Positions 15,361-24,259 of a stretch of DNA of 42,271 bases are shown in pieces. The notes under the pieces were generated by a model. It did not search any database. It was given only the letters and a program-made list of their open reading frames with translations, and was not told where the DNA came from. This stretch comes from Paracoccaceae bacterium (GTDB lineage Bacteria; Pseudomonadota; Alphaproteobacteria; Rhodobacterales; Rhodobacteraceae), in NCBI GenBank assembly GCA_027484915.1, contig JAIXSA010000130.1, positions 1 to 42,271 of the forward strand, given 5' to 3'. Numbering within the stretch: the stretch's first letter is position 1; each line of letters opens with the position of its first letter. The position numbers and the translations under genes are program-made.

Positions 15361-17166
15361 TCAGGCACGCTCGGCAAGGTCCAGCCACTCCGATTCCGCA
15401 GCGTCCAGCGCGGTCTGACGTTCCGCCAGCGCGTCGGTCGCCTTGCGGAACTTCACCGGCTCGCGTGTGAAAAGCTCGGGGTCGGCCAAAAGCGTCGCCA
15501 GTTTTGCGATCTCGGCTTCCAGCTTGGCGATCACGCCCGGCAGGTCGTCAAGCCGCTTGCGTTCAGTGAACGACAACCCGTCCGGACGCGCCGCCTCATT
15601 TCTGGCCGCACGGGCCTGGGCTGGCTTCGAGGTGGATTTCTCTGGTTCTGCAAAAGGTTGCCGCCGCTGGTTCACGTAATCCGACCATCCGCCAGGGTAA
15701 ACCGTCGCGCGCCCCTCACCCTCCATCGCCACAGTGGCAGTGGCGATCCGGTCGATGAAATCGCGGTCGTGGCTGACCAGCAGCACGGTCCCGTCATATT
15801 CGCCCAGGATGTCCTGCAGCAGGTCCAGCGTCTCGACATCAAGGTCGTTGGTCGGTTCGTCCAGGATCAGCAGGTTCGACGGCTGTGCCATCAGCTTGGC
15901 CAGCAACAGGCGGGCCCGTTCGCCACCCGACAAGCTGCGGACCGGGGCGCGGGCCTGAGCCTCGGCGAACAGGAAGTCCTTGAGATAGGCCACGACATGC
16001 TTGGGCGTGCCCCTGACCATCACCTGGTCTGACGAGCCCGACACCCGCATCAGCGGATCGACCGTCAGGTTGTCCCAAAGGCTTGCATCCAGGTCCAGCC
16101 GGGTGCGGGTCTGGTCGAAGATCGCGATCTCCAGGTTGGTACCCAGGGCGACCTTGCCCGCATCCGGTTGAACTTCACCCGTCAACATCTTGAGAAGCGT
16201 TGTCTTTCCCACACCGTTCGGTCCGACGAAGGCCACCCGGTCGCCCCGCAGGACCCGGATCGAGAAATCCTTGACGATCAGCTTGTCGCCATAGGTCTTT
16301 GTCAGCCCCTCGGCCTCAATGACCTTCTTGCCCGATGTCGGTCCGGACTCCAGCGCAAAGGCAGCCGTCCCCTGCCGCCGGATCTGCGCGCTTCGCTCGG
16401 CCCGCAAGGCCTGCAGTGCGCGCACCCGTCCCTGGTTGCGCTTGCGGCGGGCGCTGATGCCTTCGACGGCCCATTTCGCCTCGTGCTTGATCTTGCGGTC
16501 CAGCTTGTGGCGGGCTTCGTCTTCCTCGGCCCAGATCGTCTCGCGCCAGTCCTCGAACCCCTCGAACCCGGCCTCGCGCCGCCGCACCTCGCCCCGGTCG
16601 ATCCAGAGCGTGGTCTTCGACAGCGCCCGCAGGAAGGCGCGGTCGTGGCTGATCAGGACAAAGGCGGTGCGGGTGGTCGAAAGCTCGGCCTCCAGCCATT
16701 CGATGGCCTGGATGTCGAGGTGGTTGGTCGGTTCGTCCAGCAGCATCAGCTCGGGCGCCTCGGCCAAGAGCTTGGCCAGCGCGGCGCGGCGGCGTTCCCC
16801 CCCGCTGGCGGTGGCGACGGGGGTGTCGGGGTTGAACTTCAGCCCCTCGGCCACCACGGCCAGGCGGTATTCCATCCCGTCGGGCAATGCCGAGGCCGCG
16901 AAATCGCCCAGCGTGGCAAAGCGAGACAGGTCCGGCTCCTGCTCCATGTAGCCCACGGTCACGCCGGGCGGCACGGTCCGCGTTCCGTGGTCGGCCTCGA
17001 CCAGCCCGGCCATCACCTTCATCAGCGTGGATTTGCCCGATCCGTTGCGTCCGACCAGCGCGATGCAGTCGCCGGGCTGGACTGTCAGCGAAAGGTCGTC
17101 GAAAACCGGGTTGCCGCCGAAGGTCAGCGAGATGCCGGAAAGCTGAAGAAGGGGTGCGCGTGCCAT
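15361..17166 (-). CDS. uup: ABC-F ATPase, Uup type
   Basis: The 601-residue soluble protein has two ABC domains in tandem and no membrane segment. The first carries Walker A GRNGSGKST, signature SGGERRRAAL and Walker B LMLLDEPTNHLD. The second carries GPNGVGKTT, LSGGERARLLL and LLILDEPTNDLD. A charged coiled-coil tail (about residues 530-601, KRLDDLPGVIAKLEAEIAKL and onward) is the mark of the Uup subgroup, which binds ribosomes or branched DNA. The frame is open for 71 codons upstream of the chosen ATG, into the divergent CoA-transferase promoter region, so the start at MARAPLLQLSGISLTFGG is preferred. It likely acts in translation or in control of transposon excision, as described for E. 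coli Uup. Confidence 0.9.
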   Translation of the reverse strand: MARAPLLQLSGISLTFGGNPVFDDLSLTVQPGDCIALVGRNGSGKSTLMKVMAGLVEADHGTRTVPPGVTVGYMEQEPDLSRFATLGDFAASALPDGMEYRLAVVAEGLKFNPDTPVATASGGERRRAALAKLLAEAPELMLLDEPTNHLDIQAIEWLEAELSTTRTAFVLISHDRAFLRALSKTTLWIDRGEVRRREAGFEGFEDWRETIWAEEDEARHKLDRKIKHEAKWAVEGISARRKRNQGRVRALQALRAERSAQIRRQGTAAFALESGPTSGKKVIEAEGLTKTYGDKLIVKDFSIRVLRGDRVAFVGPNGVGKTTLLKMLTGEVQPDAGKVALGTNLEIAIFDQTRTRLDLDASLWDNLTVDPLMRVSGSSDQVMVRGTPKHVVAYLKDFLFAEAQARAPVRSLSGGERARLLLAKLMAQPSNLLILDEPTNDLDVETLDLLQDILGEYDGTVLLVSHDRDFIDRIATATVAMEGEGRATVYPGGWSDYVNQRRQPFAEPEKSTSKPAQARAARNEAARPDGLSFTERKRLDDLPGVIAKLEAEIAKLATLLADPELFTREPVKFRKATDALAERQTALDAAESEWLDLAERA

Positions 17167-17248
17167 GGCCGCGAGGTAGAGGGGGATTTGACCGGCGTCA
17201 ACGTTCCGTGTCGCCACGCGTGACAGGATACCGGCAAAGGAGAGACAC

Positions 17249-18394
17249 ATGGCACCCCTCGACGGCATCCTGATCCTTGACCTGACGCATGTGCTGGCGG
17301 GTCCCTTCTGCACACAAAGCCTGCAGGACCTCGGCGCGAGGGTGATCAAGGTCGAACGGCCCGGCACTGGCGACGACACCCGGGCCTTCCCCCCCTTCCT
17401 CCAGGGCGAAAGCGCCTACTTCGCCACGCTGAACGCCGGGAAGCAGTCCATCGCCCTGGACCTGAAGGCATCGGCGGACCGCGCGATCTTCGACCGGCTG
17501 GTGGCCCGCGCCGATGTGCTGGTGGAAAACTACCGCCCCGGCGTGATGGACCGCCTGGGTTTTGGGTGGCAGACTCTGCACGCACGCCACCCGAGGCTGG
17601 TCTATGCCGCCGTCTCGGGTTTCGGCCAGACCGGGCCGGATGCGATGAAACCGGCCTACGACATGGTCGTCCAGGCGCGCGGCGGGGTGATGTCGATCAC
17701 CGGCGAAAGTGGCGGCCCGCCGGTCCGCGTCGGTGCCAGCATCGGCGACATCGTCGCGGGCATGTACCTGGCGCAAGGCATCCTCGCGGCCCTCTACGAG
17801 CGTGAGCGGACCGGCGAAGGCGCCTTCATCGACGTCGCCATGCTGGACAGCCAGCTCGCGATCCAGGAACACGCGCTGGCCATCGCCTCGGCCACCGGCA
17901 CTGCACCGGGACCCACGGGCGCGCGGCACCCGACCATTACGCCCTTCGCCACCTTCCGGGCCGCCGACGGCTTCGTCGTCATTGCCGCCGGGAATGACGC
18001 GATGTTTGGCAAGCTGTGCGACGTCCTTGGCCTTGGCATTGCCGCCGACCCCCGCTTTGCCACCAACGCCACGCGTTGCGAGAACCACGCGCTTCTGAAG
18101 CGCCTGATCGAGACGGTGACGCTGGGCCAGTCCGTCGCGCATTGGCTGGAGGTTCTGGACAAGGCCGGCCTGCCGACCGCTCGCGTGCAGGACATGGTCA
18201 ACGTGCTGCAGGACCCCCAGCTTCGCGCCCGGAACATGGTCCTGCCGGTGACGCCCCATCCCGGAGGCCCGGCTTTCACCGCGCCGGGCAATCCGATCAA
18301 GATGTCCAACCTGCCCGATCAGACCGCCCTGCCCCCGGCCCCAAGGCTGGACCAGGACAGGGCGGCGATCCTTGCCTGGCTGGATCAGGCCTAG
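17249..18394 (+). CDS. CaiB/BaiF class III CoA-transferase
   Basis: The 381-residue enzyme matches formyl-CoA:oxalate CoA-transferase relatives. The N-terminal LDLTHVLAGPFCTQSLQDLGARVIKVE nucleotide-like motif (10-36), the NAGKQSIALDLK segment (62-73), VLVENYRPGVMDRLG (90-104) and the catalytic aspartate Asp167 in GASIGD are all present. It would move CoA between carboxylic acids as an intertwined homodimer in the cytosol; donor and acceptor are unknown. AAGGAG lies 8 bases upstream of the ATG. It is divergent from uup across 82 bases. Its TAG overlaps the stop codon of the convergent membrane-protein gene (CTAG). Confidence 0.9.
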   Translation: MAPLDGILILDLTHVLAGPFCTQSLQDLGARVIKVERPGTGDDTRAFPPFLQGESAYFATLNAGKQSIALDLKASADRAIFDRLVARADVLVENYRPGVMDRLGFGWQTLHARHPRLVYAAVSGFGQTGPDAMKPAYDMVVQARGGVMSITGESGGPPVRVGASIGDIVAGMYLAQGILAALYERERTGEGAFIDVAMLDSQLAIQEHALAIASATGTAPGPTGARHPTITPFATFRAADGFVVIAAGNDAMFGKLCDVLGLGIAADPRFATNATRCENHALLKRLIETVTLGQSVAHWLEVLDKAGLPTARVQDMVNVLQDPQLRARNMVLPVTPHPGGPAFTAPGNPIKMSNLPDQTALPPAPRLDQDRAAILAWLDQA

Positions 18395-18813
18395 GCCGCA
18401 GCCGGGGCGCCTGCCCGGCGCATCGGCAGCAGGAACAGTGCTAGGAACACCAGGTTCGGCACCACGTTAAGCGCCGCCCCCGCCGCCACCGAGGCCGCGC
18501 TGTCGACGAGGAACCAGGTCAGGGCAGAGCTTCGGATGATGGCCCGCACTGTCTCGGGCGACCGTGCAAGCGGCGCACCCGCCAGTTGCCAGATCATCAG
18601 CCCCCAACCCGCCATCACCCCGCCGCCAATCCCAAGGGCAAGCCGGGTTTCGGACGCCACAAGGGTCTCGGCCCCATCCAGCGGCCAGACCAAAAGGTCG
18701 GTCAGCAGCCGCACGGGCAGGTTCAGCGCCGGTATCGCGGACAAGGCCAGCGCCAGCCCCGTCACCAGCGTCACGCCCGCAGCCAGACGCAGGCCCTTCT
18801 GTTCGGATGTCAT
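18391..18813 (-). CDS. Hypothetical four-helix membrane protein
   Basis: The 140-residue product has four hydrophobic segments: LRLAAGVTLVTGLALALSAI, LALGIGGGVMAGWGLMIWQL, ALTWFLVDSAASVAAGAALN and VPNLVFLALFLLPM. It should therefore span the inner membrane four times. No catalytic motif or known family was recognised with confidence. The gene is divergent from the XRE regulator gene across 128 bases and may be its target. GGAGACTGACATG shows a ribosome-binding site close to the ATG. Confidence 0.7.
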   Translation of the reverse strand: MTSEQKGLRLAAGVTLVTGLALALSAIPALNLPVRLLTDLLVWPLDGAETLVASETRLALGIGGGVMAGWGLMIWQLAGAPLARSPETVRAIIRSSALTWFLVDSAASVAAGAALNVVPNLVFLALFLLPMRRAGAPAAA

Positions 18814-18941
18814 GTCAGTCTCCTTTACGCTATCCGTCAGGCCCCCAGAAAAGCGGAACCGGGGAAGCGGACCAATTCCCTGCCAGGTAAGTGTCTTGCA
18901 CCCCAGCCCGCGCTAGACTGTCCCGGACACAGGAGGGCAGC

Positions 18942-19706
18942 ATGCAGGACTTCCCCACAGCGCTTCGACACTGGCGGCGCGCCCGGCGCCTGAGCCAGCT
19001 GGACCTAGCGTCAGAAGCCGAGGTCTCGCCCCGTCACCTTGCGTTTCTTGAAACCGGCCGCTCACGCCCATCCCGGGGAATGGTCCTGCGACTGGCCGAA
19101 GTCATGGGCCTGCCGCGCGGCGAACAGAACGGCATGCTGGCGGCGGCAGGCTTCACACCGCAGTTCCCGGTCCTGCCCTTGGGTGCCGAAGAGATGGTTC
19201 AGGTGCGCGCCGCGATGGGCTGGATGATCGACCGCCACGCCCCCTACCCCGCGCTGATCCTGGACCGGCTTTGGCGCATCGTCGCGCTGAACCCGCCTGC
19301 CGAACAGCTTTTCGGACCCGCAGGCTTTGCCGAAGGCGCAAGCCTTCTGGACGCGCTGTCCGATCCCTCGATCTTCTCCTCCCTAATCGAGAACTGGGTG
19401 GAGGTCGGCCATCACACCGCCCTGCGGCTGAAGGCCGAAAGCGCGCGGGCGGGCGGCATCCAAGCCTTGGACCGCGGGGTGGCGGCGCTGCTGTCAAACC
19501 CCGCCATCGCCGCCCACCATCCGCGCGCCACGGGCCGGGCGATCCTGCCCACGGTCTACCGCATGGGCGACCAGCGGCTGGCGATGGTCTCGACCTACGC
19601 CCAATTCGGCGCGGCCGAGGAGGTGGCGTTGTCCGACATGAAGATCGAGCTGATGTTCCCCGCCGATGCCGAAACCAAAGCCGTGCTGGAGCGCCTGCCC
19701 GGTTAG
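18942..19706 (+). CDS. XRE-family regulator with MmyB-like ligand domain
   Basis: The 254-residue protein has a helix-turn-helix at residues 6-60 (LRHWRRARRLSQLDLASEAE, then SPRHLAFLETGRSRPSR and LAEVMGLPR). A longer C-terminal domain follows (PYPALILDRLWRIVALNPPA, VYRMGDQRLAMVSTYAQFG), typical of MmyB-like regulators that bind a fatty-acid-like ligand in a PAS-type pocket. AGGAGGG is 4-10 bases upstream of the ATG. Genes of this family usually control an adjacent divergent gene, here the four-helix membrane protein; that link is inferred. A hairpin at 19759-19787 follows. Confidence 0.85.
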   Translation: MQDFPTALRHWRRARRLSQLDLASEAEVSPRHLAFLETGRSRPSRGMVLRLAEVMGLPRGEQNGMLAAAGFTPQFPVLPLGAEEMVQVRAAMGWMIDRHAPYPALILDRLWRIVALNPPAEQLFGPAGFAEGASLLDALSDPSIFSSLIENWVEVGHHTALRLKAESARAGGIQALDRGVAALLSNPAIAAHHPRATGRAILPTVYRMGDQRLAMVSTYAQFGAAEEVALSDMKIELMFPADAETKAVLERLPG

Positions 19707-19758
19707 CATGTGCGGACGGTTTTCAAATGGAGCGGCATGCGCCGCAAGCCTGTGTCTC

Positions 19759-19787
19759 GCGGCTTTGCGTGAAGAACGCAAAACCGC
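19759..19787. terminator. Hairpin after the XRE gene
   Basis: TTTGCGT (19764-19770) pairs with ACGCAAA (19776-19782) around a GAAGA loop, and GCGG/CCGC extend the stem beyond a single C/A mismatch. It lies 53 bases past the stop codon of the XRE gene and lacks a T run. Confidence 0.45.
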
Positions 19788-19791
19788 TCGG

Positions 19792-19829
19792 GTGCCTCCG
19801 GCGGGGATATTTTTCGCCAGGTGAAAGAC
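19792..19829 (+). repeat. GGCGGGGATATTT dispersed repeat, copy 2
   Basis: GTGCCTCCGGCGGGGATATT followed by TTTCGCCAGGTGAAAGAC shares its GCCT..GGCGGGGATATTT..GCCA/GCAA..GATGAA/GTGAAAG plan with copy 1 at 5434-5467. It lies 36 bases upstream of a gene in the same direction. Confidence 0.55.
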
Positions 19830-19864
19830 ATTTTGCGGACTGCCTGGGAATGCTATGCAGCCCC

Positions 19865-20584
19865 ATGCCCTTCCGCAGCCTCGACCCCGTAAGGATTCTT
19901 GCCACCGCCGAACGGCTCGAACGCCGGGTGGCCGAACGCTTTCCCGACCGGGGCCTTGCGCAGGTCGCAGCGGAAGTCGTGGCGCTGGCGCGCGGGATCA
20001 CAACCGAAGTCGCGATGTTGGCAACGCCGCTCTGGTGGCTGCGCGGGCTGGTGGCGCTGATCGTCCTGGCCGGGGCGTCGGTCTTTGTCTGGGTCGGCTC
20101 GATCCTGCCCCTGCGCGAGGTCGGGCAGGAAGCCATCGGGTCGGTGCAAAGCATCGAGGCGGTGATCAACACCTTGCTGCTGGCGGGCCTTGGTCTCCTG
20201 GCGCTGATCCAGCTGGAAGCGCGGGTCAAGCGCCGCCGCGTGGGGCGGGGGCTGCATGGGTTGCGGTCGATCATCCACGTCATCGACATGCACCAGCTGA
20301 CCAAGGACCCCGTCACCCTCTCGCCCGATTTCACTCCGACCGAGGCGTCGCCCGCCCGCGATCTGGATGCGGTGGGGATGTCGCGCTACCTCGACTACTG
20401 TTCCGAGCTTCTGGCGATCACCGGGAAACTCGCCGCGCTGTATTCCCAGGCGGTGCCGGACGAGGGTGTGGCGCAGGCGGTCACCGACATTGAACTGCTG
20501 GGGTCAAGCCTGTCGCGCAAGATCTGGCAGAAGATCGGAATGATCGATGCAGCGACCCCGGCACCGAAGCGCAAGGCCCGGTGA
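19865..20584 (+). CDS. Hypothetical two-helix membrane protein
   Basis: The 239-residue protein has a cytosolic-looking helical N-terminus and two transmembrane helices (about residues 58-82, WLRGLVALIVLAGASVFVWV, and 97-117, AVINTLLLAGLGLLALIQLE). A C-terminal soluble helical domain follows, containing GLHGLRSIIHVIDMHQLTKD and MSRYLDYCSELLAITGKLAALYSQAV. A second in-frame ATG 15 bases upstream is possible; neither has a strong ribosome-binding site. The C-terminal region repeatedly pairs His/Asp and Tyr/Cys but matches no catalytic motif I know. The gene stands alone between the XRE and cupin genes; its function is unknown. Confidence 0.75.
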   Translation: MPFRSLDPVRILATAERLERRVAERFPDRGLAQVAAEVVALARGITTEVAMLATPLWWLRGLVALIVLAGASVFVWVGSILPLREVGQEAIGSVQSIEAVINTLLLAGLGLLALIQLEARVKRRRVGRGLHGLRSIIHVIDMHQLTKDPVTLSPDFTPTEASPARDLDAVGMSRYLDYCSELLAITGKLAALYSQAVPDEGVAQAVTDIELLGSSLSRKIWQKIGMIDAATPAPKRKAR

Positions 20585-20654
20585 CGGAATGACGCTGCCA
20601 GGTGCCGCATTCCAGCATTGCTGCCGCCGGAACCCGGATTAGAACCGGATCAGC

Positions 20655-21071
20655 ATGAGCCGCACCGCTGCCACCCGCATCGACGCGCAGGACTGCGCCC
20701 CCGCCCGCTGGGACGACCCGGCGCGTGGTAGTCTGTCGTGGCGGACGCTGATCTCGGGCGAGGTGACACCTACCGACGCCTTGGTCTGCGGCATCGCCGA
20801 GATGCAGGCGGGCGAAACCTTCGCGCTGCACCGCCACGCCGAGCCGGAGGTCTATTTCGGGCTGGACGGCGAAGGCGACGTACTGATCGACGGCATCGCG
20901 CATCGGCTGGCCCCGGGCGTGGCCCTTTACATCCCCTCGATGGCCGAACATGGCGTGCCCCTCGCCACCGCCCCGCTGCGCTGGTTCTACACGTTCGCGC
21001 GCGACCGGTTCGACCAGATCACCTACCACTTCACCCATGAAGACCCCGTCCAGGGGCAGAGGCCCGAATGA
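20655..21071 (+). CDS. Cupin-domain protein
   Basis: The 138-residue single-domain cupin shows motif 1 as HRHAEPEVYFGLDGEGDVLIDG (two His and a Glu for metal) and motif 2 as ALYIPSMAEHGVP with the fourth His. It is cytosolic and could be a small metalloenzyme or a binding protein. Its last four bases overlap the ATG of the corrinoid-activation gene (ATGA), so the two are co-translated, and the cupin may act on a substrate or cofactor of the same methyl-transfer pathway. That link is inferred from the overlap alone. Confidence 0.78.
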   Translation: MSRTAATRIDAQDCAPARWDDPARGSLSWRTLISGEVTPTDALVCGIAEMQAGETFALHRHAEPEVYFGLDGEGDVLIDGIAHRLAPGVALYIPSMAEHGVPLATAPLRWFYTFARDRFDQITYHFTHEDPVQGQRPE

Positions 21072-23116
21072 CCGCCGACAAGACCGACGACGCACTCGTG
21101 ATCTTCACCCCCTCGGGCAAGCGCGGCCGCTTTGCGCTGGGAACCCCCGTCCTGACCGCCGCGCGGCAGCTGGGGGTCGACCTCGACTCGGTCTGCGGCG
21201 GACGCGGCATCTGCTCCAAGTGCCAGATCACGCCGGGGTATGGCGAGTTCTCAAAGCATGGCGTCACGGTCGAGGCTGACGCCCTGTCCGAATGGAACGC
21301 GGTCGAGGACCGCTACAAGCGCATCCGCGGGCTGATCGACGGCCGTCGTCTGGGTTGCCAGGCCAAGGTGATGGGCGACGTTGTCATCGACGTGCCGCCC
21401 GAATCCCAGGTCCACAAGCAGGTCGTCCGCAAACGCGTCGAGGCCCGCGAAATCCGCATGGACCCGTCCGTCCACCTGCATTTCGTCGAAGTGGCCGAGC
21501 CCGACATGCACGACCCCTCGGGAGATCTGGAACGCCTGTCGGACGCGCTGCGCGATCAGTGGGGCTTCAAGGATGTTACCATCGACCTGCCGATCCTGAC
21601 CACGCTGCAGCCAACACTCCGCAAGGGGGAATGGAAGGTGACCGTGGCCCTGCACCAGGTGTCGGACACAGATACGCCGCGGATCATGCAGGTCTGGCCG
21701 GGGCTTTATGAAGGTTCGATCTACGGCGTCGCGGTAGACCTTGGGTCGACCACCATCGCCGGGCACCTGTGCGATCTGCGCACCGGGGAAGTCGTCGCCT
21801 CCTCGGGCCTGATGAACCCGCAGATCCGGTTCGGCGAGGACCTGATGAGCCGGGTCAGCTATTCGATGATGAACCCCTCGGGTGCGGCCGAGATGACCAG
21901 TGCGGTCCGTCAGGCGATGAACACCCTCTTCGGCCAGCTTTGCGAAGAGGCGAAAGTGGACCGCACGCTCATCATGGACTCGGTCTTCGTCTGCAACCCG
22001 GTGATGCACCACCTGTTTTTGGGGATCGACCCCTATGAGTTGGGCCAAGCCCCCTTCGCGCTGGCCACCTCCAACGCGCTGCGCCTGACCGCGCGGGATC
22101 TAGAGCTGCAGATGCACCCCGCCGCGCGGGTCTATCTCCTCCCCTGCATCGCGGGGCACGTCGGCGCGGACGCAGCCGCCGTGGCCCTGTCCGAAAACCC
22201 CGACAAGTCGGAAGACCTGATGCTGGTCGTCGACGTCGGCACCAATGCAGAAATCCTGCTGGGGAACACCACCAAGGTCCTCGCCTGCTCCTCCCCCACC
22301 GGCCCCGCCTTCGAGGGCGCGCAGATTTCCAGCGGCCAACGCGCCGCGCCGGGGGCCATCGAGCGCGTCGAAATCGACCCCGTCACCAAGGAACCCCGCT
22401 TCAAGGTCATCGGCTCCGACCTCTGGTCGGACGATCCGGGCTTTGCCGCCGCCACCGCGACCACCGGCGTCACCGGCATCTGCGGGTCGGGCATCATCGA
22501 GATGGTGGCCGAGATGCGGCTTGCCGGGATCGTCGATGCCCAAGGCCTCATCGGCTCGCCCGAACAGGTCGGCTCGGACCGCCTGTTCCTCGACGGGCGC
22601 ACCTACAGCTACCTCGTCCACGACGGCACCGCGGACGGCGGCCCGAAGATCACCGTCACCAACCGCGACATCCGCGAGATCCAGATGGCGAAGGCCGCTC
22701 TTTACTCCGGCGCGCGCCTCCTGATGGACAAGTTCGAAGTCGACACCGTGGACCGGATCATCCTGGCCGGGGCCTTCGGCGCGCATATCAGCCCCAAGCA
22801 CGCGATGGTGCTGGGCATGATCCCCGACGTGCCCTTGAACAAGGTCACGTCCGCCGGCAACGCCGCCGGCACCGGCGCGCGGATCGCCCTTCTGAATCGC
22901 GCCGCCCGCGCGGAAATCGAGGCCACCGTCCGCGACATCCACAAGATCGAGACCGCCATCGAACCGCGCTTCCAGGAGCATTTCGTCAACGCCTCCGCCA
23001 TCCCGAACGCGGTCGAGGCCTTCCCGAACCTTCTGTCCGTGGTCACTCTGCCCGATGTGAACTTCAACACCGGTAGCCAAAGCGGTGACGGCGGGCGGCG
23101 CAGACGGCGTGGCTGA
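21068..23116 (+). CDS. Corrinoid-protein reductive activator, RamA-like (2Fe-2S + ASKHA, DUF4445)
   Basis: The 682-residue protein has an N-terminal ferredoxin-like 2Fe-2S domain with ligands Cys43, Cys49, Cys52 and Cys97 (SVCGGRGICSKC ... RRLGCQAK). A linker domain follows (about 115-210), then an actin-like ASKHA ATPase half starting YGVAVDLGSTTIAGHL (about 218) and a second phosphate motif LVVDVGTNAEILLG with LAGAFGAHI near the C-terminus. Proteins of this type use ATP to reduce inactive Co(II) corrinoid proteins to Co(I) in methyltransferase systems. No corrinoid protein or methyltransferase gene is in this window. It ends one base before the stop codon of the convergent hydrolase gene. 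Confidence 0.85.
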   Translation: MTADKTDDALVIFTPSGKRGRFALGTPVLTAARQLGVDLDSVCGGRGICSKCQITPGYGEFSKHGVTVEADALSEWNAVEDRYKRIRGLIDGRRLGCQAKVMGDVVIDVPPESQVHKQVVRKRVEAREIRMDPSVHLHFVEVAEPDMHDPSGDLERLSDALRDQWGFKDVTIDLPILTTLQPTLRKGEWKVTVALHQVSDTDTPRIMQVWPGLYEGSIYGVAVDLGSTTIAGHLCDLRTGEVVASSGLMNPQIRFGEDLMSRVSYSMMNPSGAAEMTSAVRQAMNTLFGQLCEEAKVDRTLIMDSVFVCNPVMHHLFLGIDPYELGQAPFALATSNALRLTARDLELQMHPAARVYLLPCIAGHVGADAAAVALSENPDKSEDLMLVVDVGTNAEILLGNTTKVLACSSPTGPAFEGAQISSGQRAAPGAIERVEIDPVTKEPRFKVIGSDLWSDDPGFAAATATTGVTGICGSGIIEMVAEMRLAGIVDAQGLIGSPEQVGSDRLFLDGRTYSYLVHDGTADGGPKITVTNRDIREIQMAKAALYSGARLLMDKFEVDTVDRIILAGAFGAHISPKHAMVLGMIPDVPLNKVTSAGNAAGTGARIALLNRAARAEIEATVRDIHKIETAIEPRFQEHFVNASAIPNAVEAFPNLLSVVTLPDVNFNTGSQSGDGGRRRRRG

Positions 23117-24226
23117 TCAGCCCAGGCTTTCGAAGGTGAGCCCCCGCGCCGTGCCGGGGGCGAAGCCTTTGAAGGCGTCGCTCAGATAGGCCGCGCGGTC
23201 CTGACGGCCCTTCAGGTGCAGGTCCAGAAAGGCCAGCGCGAAATGTTGCGCGATGTTGTTCATCGCCAAGGTGTCCCAGATCGGGTCGGCGTAATGCTCG
23301 AACGGGTGGAAGTCCAAGGTCGGCGACGGCTCCCACGCCTCCTCCGGCGCGGGGATCGGGGCCGCAGCGTTGTGCCCGGCGTTGACGAAGGTCAGAAGGT
23401 GGCGCGGCACCTGTACGGCTTCCTCGAAGATACGTCGCATCCCCGTCTCATAGCCCGACACTTCATCCGCGCTGCCCGCCATCACCAGCATCGGCACCCG
23501 CACCCCAGCCAGCCCCTCGGCTGTCCAGAGGTCTCGCTGCCGCCCCCAGGCGCCGATGGGGATGATCGCCTTCAGTGCCGGGCTGACTGTGGGCGAGACA
23601 TGCGGCCGCCACATCCCATGCTTCGGCGCGCCCTCCATCATCAGCACAGCGGGCGACACCCCTGCCCCCGCCGACACCAGCGCGCCATAGCCGCCCATCG
23701 AATAGCCGATGATCGCCGTCGTCCCGATCTTCGCCACCTCGCCTAAAGAGGCCCGCACGAACTCCGTATCCACCGGTCGGTTCACAAGCGTCGAGGCCAG
23801 CGGCGCCTTGTCGTCATAGGTGCTGTCCCGATGGTCAATCGAGGCCACCACATAGCCGTGTGACGCGAGCTTCTCCCCGAAATGGGCCATCAGATACCGG
23901 TTGCCGGGATAGCCATGCGACAGAATCACCAGCGGATACCGCCCCTCCGCCTCCGCATCGCGCCGGGCCGCGCCCTGAAGCGCGACCACCCGCAGCCCGT
24001 CGCGCAAGAGACTGGCGTAGGGACGCACCTCCCCCGTCCCATCGCGCGCTGGATACCACAGCTCCACCGTCAGCGCCCGGTCATGCCGGCGCACCGCGTC
24101 CCCGGATCCCACCACATCCACCTGGTCCCGGTTCACCAGCGACAGCGTGCGCACCCCCACGGACATGGGGCCGGGAAAGGCCAGTTCGGGTGCGGTCGGG
24201 CGGGTCTGGTCGATGCGGGTCATCAT
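23117..24226 (-). CDS. Alpha/beta hydrolase (dienelactone hydrolase or PAF-acetylhydrolase-like)
   Basis: The 369-residue protein has an alpha/beta-hydrolase core: oxyanion segment LVILSHGYPGNRYLMAHFGE, nucleophile elbow IIGYSMGGYGA, acid in LVMAGSADEVSGY and late His in VNAGHNAAAPIPAPEE. The first ~90 residues (VRTLSLVNRDQVDV, LTVELWYPARDG) match the N-terminal strand extension of the PAF-AH/dienelactone-hydrolase type. No signal peptide is evident. Two Met codons open the frame; either may be the start. The divergent ECF sigma gene begins 76 bases away across a region holding a TGCAATC inverted repeat. The substrate is unknown. Confidence 0.82.
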   Translation of the reverse strand: MMTRIDQTRPTAPELAFPGPMSVGVRTLSLVNRDQVDVVGSGDAVRRHDRALTVELWYPARDGTGEVRPYASLLRDGLRVVALQGAARRDAEAEGRYPLVILSHGYPGNRYLMAHFGEKLASHGYVVASIDHRDSTYDDKAPLASTLVNRPVDTEFVRASLGEVAKIGTTAIIGYSMGGYGALVSAGAGVSPAVLMMEGAPKHGMWRPHVSPTVSPALKAIIPIGAWGRQRDLWTAEGLAGVRVPMLVMAGSADEVSGYETGMRRIFEEAVQVPRHLLTFVNAGHNAAAPIPAPEEAWEPSPTLDFHPFEHYADPIWDTLAMNNIAQHFALAFLDLHLKGRQDRAAYLSDAFKGFAPGTARGLTFESLG

Positions 24227-24259
24227 GCCCCCATCCTAGCCAGGTTTTCCGCGTCGTCA

